In this document: piece after piece, positions 61,301 through 64,000 of the stretch
Layout: the number at the start of each line of letters is the position of its first letter
How positions within the stretch are numbered: the stretch's first letter is position 1
Notes under the pieces: generated by a model
The model's database searches: none
The model's input: the letters and a program-made list of their open reading frames with translations, nothing else
Told to the model about the DNA's origin: nothing
Source: Verrucomicrobiia bacterium
GTDB taxonomy: Bacteria > Verrucomicrobiota > Verrucomicrobiia > Verrucomicrobiales > Akkermansiaceae
DNA length: 64,000 bases
Assembly: GCA_030432565.1 (NCBI GenBank)
Contig: JAUIGV010000027.1
Location: 1 to 64,000, forward strand
Reading direction: 5' to 3'
Made by a program: the position numbers and the translations under genes

Positions 61301-63656
61301 TGTTATGGGCTCGGCGGATGAGCATGAAGAACAATTACTCAACTCACTCAGAGGCTGGGCTCTTGTTGGTTCGATTATCGAAAACGACGGGACTTTGACG
61401 AAATCTACGCAGCGTGATGTCTTCACCAAGTCTCCGGCAGAACTCTCGACCTTTAGTGGAACTTATCTGCTCGCCAGCAATTCCATCCCTGCGGATTCCA
61501 ATTCGGTTTACACCCAGTTGAATGACACCGCTGTCTTCTACGGCGAGGGCATTGGATACCTCGGATACGATTGGTTTTCCGGGTCTGACACTGACTGGGA
61601 TCCTGTTCTGGAGGATATGATCTCAGCACTCTTGGCACCGGGACTTCAGCAATTCTCCATCTCCAGCCTGGCCGCAACCGTCAACGAAGGAAATGAGGGC
61701 CTCACCGAGGCTACCTTCACGGTAAGCCGGATTGGCAACCCCGATGTTTCGGCCTCGGTCGACTGGAGTATTGATCTGGCAGCAGCAAATCTTTCAGAAG
61801 CTGATTTCGGAGAAACATCCGGAACCATCGACTTCCCTGCGGGAGTTTCGGAACAAACACTCAACGTCTCAATAACCACCGACTTGATTGTAGAACTCGA
61901 TGAAGTCTTCACGGTCAGCATTTCCAATCCCCAAGGCATCCTCCCGGTTCTCGTTGCAAATGCCTCTTCGGCAGATGGCACCATCACCAATGATGATGCT
62001 GCAATCTTGACCCTCACTGGAAATGCTCAACTCGAAGGCGACCAAGGTGCACCAGTTCTGACTTTCACCGCCAGTCTGGACCGGCCTGTCGATGTTCCCG
62101 TGACCGGATTGTTTTCAACTCTGTCACTCGGTGGATCAACCGCGACCGAAGATATTGATTACGGTAGCATCACGGACGAGCCAATTTCAATTCCAGCTTT
62201 CACAACGGAAACCACCATCACGGTGGCCATCAGCCCCGACAACGCAGCAGAGCTCGATGAAATCGTGCAAGCTGTAATGAGTAATCTCGAAAGTGGTGGC
62301 CGGAATGTCGCACAATCGGATCAAAACCCAGAGACCGCGCGCGGAACCATCCTGGATGACGATTTCTCTCCAATTGGAAATGATGACGGAGTTTACGAAG
62401 TTGTCGAAGACGGCTCCCTGTCCGTTGCTCCCGACCTTGGCATCCTGGCCAACGACACCGATGAGGATGACGGGCTCAACGCACTCACCGTCTTTTTGGT
62501 CGATGATGTCAGCAATGGCAGTCTCAATCTCATGGACGATGGCTCCTTTTCCTACACTCCGAATCCTGACTACTTTGGCGCGGATTCGTTCACCTACCGC
62601 TCAAGCGATGGCACCAACCAAAGTGCTGACACCACTGTTTCAATCGAAGTCATTGAGCGGATCGACCTCGCCTTGGGAGCGGATATCCTGCAAACTCCGC
62701 TGGTTGCTGGTGGTGAGGCGCTGGACACCTTCCGCATAACGGTCACCAACAAAGGACCAAGCCGCGCCACTGATGTGCGTCTGGCTCTCAACTCGATCTT
62801 TCCACAGGGAGTCCTTCTGACCAATTCCACGACTAGCCTTGGCTCTTTCGATGGGGATTTCTGGACAATTGACACCCTCGATGAAAACGAGAGTGCCACC
62901 TTGGTTTTGACAATTCAAGCGTCACAGGATTCCAGTAGCGGCGCGAACAATGTGGCATTCACGATAGCTGCCACAGACGCCAACCAGACTGACACAGATC
63001 CAAGTAACGATACCGCGACTGCAGCAGTCTCAGTAATCAGTGCAGCCGACACCGGCACGGCCATAACGGCTGCTCCAGGACTGGAACTGCAGAGTGGACT
63101 GTTGACCGGCCGGGTAACCGTTACGAACAGCAACGAGGAAGCTCTCCCGGCATTCCGGCTCTACATCGGCAATCTACCTGATGATGTAAAAGTCCACAAT
63201 GCCCATGGAATTCGCTCCTTTGGGGACCCAGCCATAGATCGACCGTTCCTTCTCTACAATCAGACCCTGGCCGCTTCAGCGAGTGTCACCCTCACCGTGG
63301 AATTCTTTCGTGCGACACTCGATGCCGATTTCGACCCCGTTTACGAAATCGAACTCCTGCCCTTCTCCGAATCACTGGTCGCCAATGATCCCAATCAGAC
63401 GAACATCGCCGTCGAACGTCAGGAGGTTCTCTCGAACGGAGACTTCCTGATCGAGATCGCATCGATTCCGGACACCGTTTATGCCGTGGAATACAGCGAG
63501 AACATGACCGATTGGACTCGAGTACCGGCCACGATCACCGCAGTCGCCAACCGGCTCCAATGGATCGATAACGGAGCGCCGAAAACGAGGTCGCACCCGT
63601 CACAAGTTGCATCCCGTTTTTACCGATTTGTCATTGTCACCCCGGGGAACCAATAA
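52389..63656 (+). CDS. giant exported protein with eight tandem Ig/beta units
   Basis: 3755 residues. A signal peptide ('ISLLLSILLLAFQTPAALAQ') is followed by eight units of about 343 residues. Each has a putative Ig (He_PIG-type) domain ('GLP.GL..N..TGLISG...PG.Y..EISATN.IGTS') and a module of about 245 residues of unknown fold marked 'TGDDRAGIAVGFDRVLVTGDS.TASY', 'RYDSLFSDL', 'GVFSGAGRVVIHNG', 'AVWGVAEFF' and 'NRWYF.HEG..QFGGSSETLGYADA'. A ninth Ig domain comes next, then a Rossmann-like amidotransferase-type domain without nucleophile Cys ('GKRIALFANETYVD'), two Calx-beta domains, a cadherin-like domain ('GILANDTDEDDG'), a DUF11 domain and a verrucomicrobial C-terminal domain ('VEYSENMTDWTRVP', 'PSQVASRFYRF'). 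Likely a cell-surface adhesin or stalk protein. ATG 52389 is chosen because it precedes the signal peptide; an AGACC upstream is only a weak ribosome binding site. Confidence 0.92.
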   Translation: MSHFLPPLDRLAIFWNSKWSTGLRSKGRISLLLSILLLAFQTPAALAQEDSVPVIISSLELRSPSNRVINYQIAANGNPDDFSVDELPGSLTLDSQAGLISGFVTTPGEYTIEISAENNLGTGSATLTLTIVEPESIGDLRILRLGNRNSTVVATNNLTGDDRAGIAVSFDRVVVTGDTSTASYSLSNLTEGRSLDARYDSLFSDFATGKVFVFGFDGVSHDGEGTTINQLIEIDPSSGQPTGLIVPLSSTIPVSPNSGVFSGNGRVVLHNGETVFDIIISTGEVSSLGRMSRPAWYATEGWASWGVAESFGNRIHLAYRGSENSGNTIYRTRVPDGLTEPISSFFNLGDLGSWTISPLTSRWYFQYEGGNQFGGSNETLGYAEALIDLGEPTFAPALQPPFEVRSFVTNFSYQIQASGFPTSFSASGLPQGLSLNPTTGVISGNLSEPGEYEFEISATNSIGTSTESLALTVFAAPANQTLQIRELGETGSKVVDHDALTGDDRGGIAVGLDRVLVTGDSSTASYDLFNLESGVSLGFRYDSLFTDLSNGTVFTMAMDGAPYNSNGPTVNQFIEVNPATGELTDLVIPLSETIRINSGGGMFSGNGRLALYTNGEVIDIQIASGIVASRTPLARPSWYTTESWAIWGVAEYFGGQLYLAYRGGGNTANAILRTQVSNGFTETISTFQNLGDLGSWTVSPFTNRWYFHHEGGNQFGGTRETLGYADAVIDIGEPTEPPLILVNDSFISPTGRNLEIQIRGSGSPTSYGASDLPDGLTINSSTGLITGTPTTAGIYSVEIAATNTIGTSTTIVTLNVIEVPIGQTLRILQMNASGAQAVETTPFSGDDRAGIAVGFDRVLTTGDSATAGLDAEDLDEAYSLGTRYDGIFSDLGSGTIYSFALNGVPHLDSSRSINQLLVLDPVSGSPTGAVIDLSSAIPVVNNCGVFSGAGRVVIHNGTFVFDIDIATGFVTELGSMPRPNWFTSEGWAVWGVAEFFNDQLHIAYRGTGDSANSFVRTQVPDGPTTTIATFDNLGDLSSWSISPIANRWYFQHEGTSQFSSTFNETIGFADATISIGASNRPPQIFAPADIRTLTGRDLEIRLRASGSPTEVEVTGLPDGLDFDFATGLISGSATTAGNYTIEVSATNAIGTSNASIAITVIGTVPLGDFRIRELSDTRSKVIDHNSLTGDDRAGIAVSFDRVFVTGDSSTASYNLDDLGNGNRLNRIVDGLCSDLANGLVFTLALDGVPHTNGSTAINQLIELDPVSGDPTPNGVINLSQTIPVSNISGVFSGGGRIVIHNGQDVFEIQTATGTVRALGAMTRPNWGGTEGWAAWGVAEFFGGQLYITYREAGTNSITRARVPDGFTETVATFNNLGQTGSWTVSPLTNRWYFHYEGGAQFGGGSETLGYADAIIEMGNPTEPPVFTEPLSFRAVVNQDVDFQIRALRTPTRYSATGLPSGLTINEDTGRISGAVTTTGDFQVEVSATNIVGTTSQTYSINVVQIDPPRNLRILSLEDSGVVTSDAVAFMGDDRGGIAVSPDRVLVTGDSSTASFNREDLDDGRLTNSIVDGLFSDLNSGGVYTFGFDGRPHSSGASTINEIAELDPQTGVGTGLIIRLSQPISVSSSGCGIFAGAGRVVIHNRFEVFDIELASGTVTNLGAMAMPLWFNSESWSVWGVAEFFGNNLYLVYRGTGDSQNSFIRNQVPDGPTEKIITSFTNLGSLSTWTISPQDNRWYFQFEGTNQFGSVSQGIGYADAILDYGAPTEVPAFLGSLSPKVLITNFNYQIQASGSPTSFGASGLPDGLILDPTSGLITGSPSEPGRFPVEISATNAIGTSSTTITFDIFELTPASDLRIVELGITNSQVIDHDIFSGDDRSGIAVGNSRVLVTGDSATSSHSLLNLTGGRSLGIRYDSLCSDLATGAVYTLALNGVPHLRGGPSFNQLLEIDQSTGRLTGEEINFDEEISVANGSGIFSGMGRVVVHNGAEVYDLHIETETATLVGSMDRPEWYISESWATWGVAEFFDGRIHLAYRSAESVTRNSILRARVPDGLTESIADFDNLGDMASMTVSPLTGRWYFLHEGSSQFGGGSETLGYADAILEISEPTELPRILTPDTLRTLSGVAIQIPVRAGGSPSSYEVADLPEGLTYDATAGLITGALNTAGEYQIDISATNVIGTSSATITITVLQIPSFASLQIRELRATGSQVIDHNALTGDDRAGIAVGFDRVLVTGDSRTASYDLQDLSGGVRLSTRYDSLFSDLSTGTIFTLGSDGVPHQAGGIINEIHEIDQSNGELTGFTIPLTQSIPTNSGGGGVFSGAGRVVVFTQGEVFDIHIATGIVVPRGSMPTPNWYGTEGWAVWGVAESFDNQLYLTYRSRGVDPFGQQDPNLIVRSRVPDGATEVVASFANLGDLGTWTISPITNRWYFHHEGGNEFGGSSETLGYADAVIEIGESNDPPRIFVVESQRVVSSGNIEIPIRISGNPTGVEVTGLPEGLTFSSSTGLISGSATEPGTYQIEVSATNSNGTTSASFQLDVFELPPVGELQIRELRSTGSNVIDHNSLTGDDRAGIAVGVDRVLVTGDSATASYGLNNLDNGVSLGTRYDSLFSDLSTGLIFTLAIDGTPHTIGDQSVNQLIEIDPNTGQLTDFVISLSESVPLTSSGAGVFSGAGRVVIHNGTEVFDILIATGTVRPQGAMQRPNWYGTESWAVWGVAEFFNGQLYIAYRGGGADGNSFLRASVPDGITETISTFTSLGDLGTWTVSPLTNRWYFHNEGSNQFGGSSETLGYADAVIDLNIPSRPPFFVSSDPIKTIAGQNFSFQVRALGNPTSFSVDTLPIGLGYNPTTGLFSGSIANPGVYSIEISAENEFGISTQTIEIIAPSLDGKRIALFANETYVDLEQEAASVRNSLLSLGFEVVSFTGITAADWEAAFAADIVIIPELEKSLLDLSSDARSAINDQLAVGKVLIVMGSADEHEEQLLNSLRGWALVGSIIENDGTLTKSTQRDVFTKSPAELSTFSGTYLLASNSIPADSNSVYTQLNDTAVFYGEGIGYLGYDWFSGSDTDWDPVLEDMISALLAPGLQQFSISSLAATVNEGNEGLTEATFTVSRIGNPDVSASVDWSIDLAAANLSEADFGETSGTIDFPAGVSEQTLNVSITTDLIVELDEVFTVSISNPQGILPVLVANASSADGTITNDDAAILTLTGNAQLEGDQGAPVLTFTASLDRPVDVPVTGLFSTLSLGGSTATEDIDYGSITDEPISIPAFTTETTITVAISPDNAAELDEIVQAVMSNLESGGRNVAQSDQNPETARGTILDDDFSPIGNDDGVYEVVEDGSLSVAPDLGILANDTDEDDGLNALTVFLVDDVSNGSLNLMDDGSFSYTPNPDYFGADSFTYRSSDGTNQSADTTVSIEVIERIDLALGADILQTPLVAGGEALDTFRITVTNKGPSRATDVRLALNSIFPQGVLLTNSTTSLGSFDGDFWTIDTLDENESATLVLTIQASQDSSSGANNVAFTIAATDANQTDTDPSNDTATAAVSVISAADTGTAITAAPGLELQSGLLTGRVTVTNSNEEALPAFRLYIGNLPDDVKVHNAHGIRSFGDPAIDRPFLLYNQTLAASASVTLTVEFFRATLDADFDPVYEIELLPFSESLVANDPNQTNIAVERQEVLSNGDFLIEIASIPDTVYAVEYSENMTDWTRVPATITAVANRLQWIDNGAPKTRSHPSQVASRFYRFVIVTPGNQ
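52543..60797 (+). repeat. eight tandem coding repeats of about 1.03 kb
   Basis: Repeat units begin near 52543, 53566, 54598, 55629, 56655, 57690, 58719 and 59767, and a ninth partial unit (Ig part only) begins near 60797. Spacing is 1023-1048 bp. All units keep the reading frame and the same order of motifs, but differ at many synonymous and non-synonymous sites, so the array is not freshly amplified. Units 3 and 5 lack the otherwise constant 'FGG..ETLGYADA' wording to some degree and are the most divergent. Confidence 0.9.
56592..56600 (+). repeat. G9 homopolymer inside the giant gene
   Basis: Nine consecutive G's encode the three glycines in 'QFGGGSE' of repeat unit 4. In the sister units the same glycines are written with mixed codons (GGTGGA, GGAGGA, GGTGGCGGA, GGAGGG). 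A tract of this length is prone to slippage, which would truncate the protein at about residue 1404. Confidence 0.85.
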
Positions 63657-63684
63657 CCCGTTTGACTCAGCACCCCTTCTCCCC

Positions 63685-64000
63685 ATGAACAACTCTCTCT
63701 CTCTTCTCCTCGCTCTCACGGTCCCATCAATAGCCGGTGAATCCTCCACCGCAAAAGAGGTCATTCCTTTTCCGGACACCGGCGCCAAAGGAATCATCAC
63801 GCCAACCAAAGCAGAAAGTCCGTGGAGCATCCGGTCGGGAATTTCCTGGCGGAGCCTTGGCAAGACCTCCATCGATCCCGGCTTTCGTTCATCGGCGACT
63901 TTCGCCTCCAGTTTCTTCTCCCCCAATCCTGCCTCCGGTCCCCTGGGCCAGAACTCCAACCGAACCTACGATAATGGGTTTGTGAACCTCGGCGCAGCCA
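63685..64000 (+). CDS. exported protein, 5' part only (outer-membrane type)
   Basis: The frame is open from ATG 63685 to the window end (105 residues seen). It has a short signal peptide (MNNSLSLLLALTVPSIAG) and then a mature start with alternating hydrophobic/polar strands ('WSIRSGISWRSLGK', 'SSATFASSFF', 'NRTYDNGFVNLG') that resemble the opening of verrucomicrobial outer-membrane beta-barrel proteins. It begins 28 bases after the stop of the giant gene and is probably co-transcribed, which would fit an outer-membrane partner for it. No family can be fixed from the fragment. Confidence 0.6.
   Translation, partial: MNNSLSLLLALTVPSIAGESSTAKEVIPFPDTGAKGIITPTKAESPWSIRSGISWRSLGKTSIDPGFRSSATFASSFFSPNPASGPLGQNSNRTYDNGFVNLGAA

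Overview
The window looks like a chromosomal segment of a Verrucomicrobiota bacterium (PVC superphylum). The evidence is gene content. There are two clusters of DUF1501 plus DUF1549/DUF1553 ('PSD1/planctomycete cytochrome C') genes and a Ser/Thr kinase-like membrane protein. A giant Ig-repeat surface protein ends in the 'SRFYRF' tail typical of the phylum, and an SOS mutagenesis cassette sits behind a TGTTC-N4-GAACA box. No phage, integrase, intact insertion sequence or CRISPR array is visible.

Layout. 0-2.8 kb: a polytopic membrane protein and the GTPase TypA/BipA. 2.9-20 kb: an accessory secreted/redox block. A minus-strand operon (a sigma-factor/LamG remnant, a DUF1549/1553 cytochrome and a DUF1501 protein) and a plus-strand operon (DUF1501, a PPC-domain protein, a DUF1549/1553 cytochrome and a cytochrome-WD40-coiled-coil protein) flank a membrane pseudokinase. 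20-25.6 kb: the redox repressor Rex, a frameshifted exported-protein gene, HPr and enzyme I of the PTS, and a CymR-like Rrf2 regulator divergent from serine acetyltransferase. 25.7-33.7 kb: a TPR protein, two paralogous exported proteins downstream of thrB-thrC, a site-2 protease and a TauE/SafE transporter. 33.7-43.2 kb: a lipoprotein hydrolase, YebC and many small housekeeping or hypothetical genes.

43.3-48.6 kb holds the imuA-imuB-dnaE2 translesion mutagenesis operon, with a candidate LexA box overlapping its promoter. It is followed by a TRIC-family channel, a broken RES-domain toxin gene, YceH, the bifunctional NAD(P)H-hydrate repair enzyme and a candidate selenocysteine tRNA (anticodon UCA). 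From 52.4 to 63.7 kb one ORF encodes a 3755-residue exported protein with eight tandem units of about 343 residues. A further exported protein begins at 63685 and runs off the window.

The items most worth a second look are the in-frame fusion of an ECF sigma N-terminus to a LamG C-terminus, the promoter architecture of the mutagenesis cassette, the tRNA-Sec candidate, the giant tandem-repeat protein with its homopolymer tracts, and the two broken genes. All function assignments come from reading motifs by eye; no database search was run.
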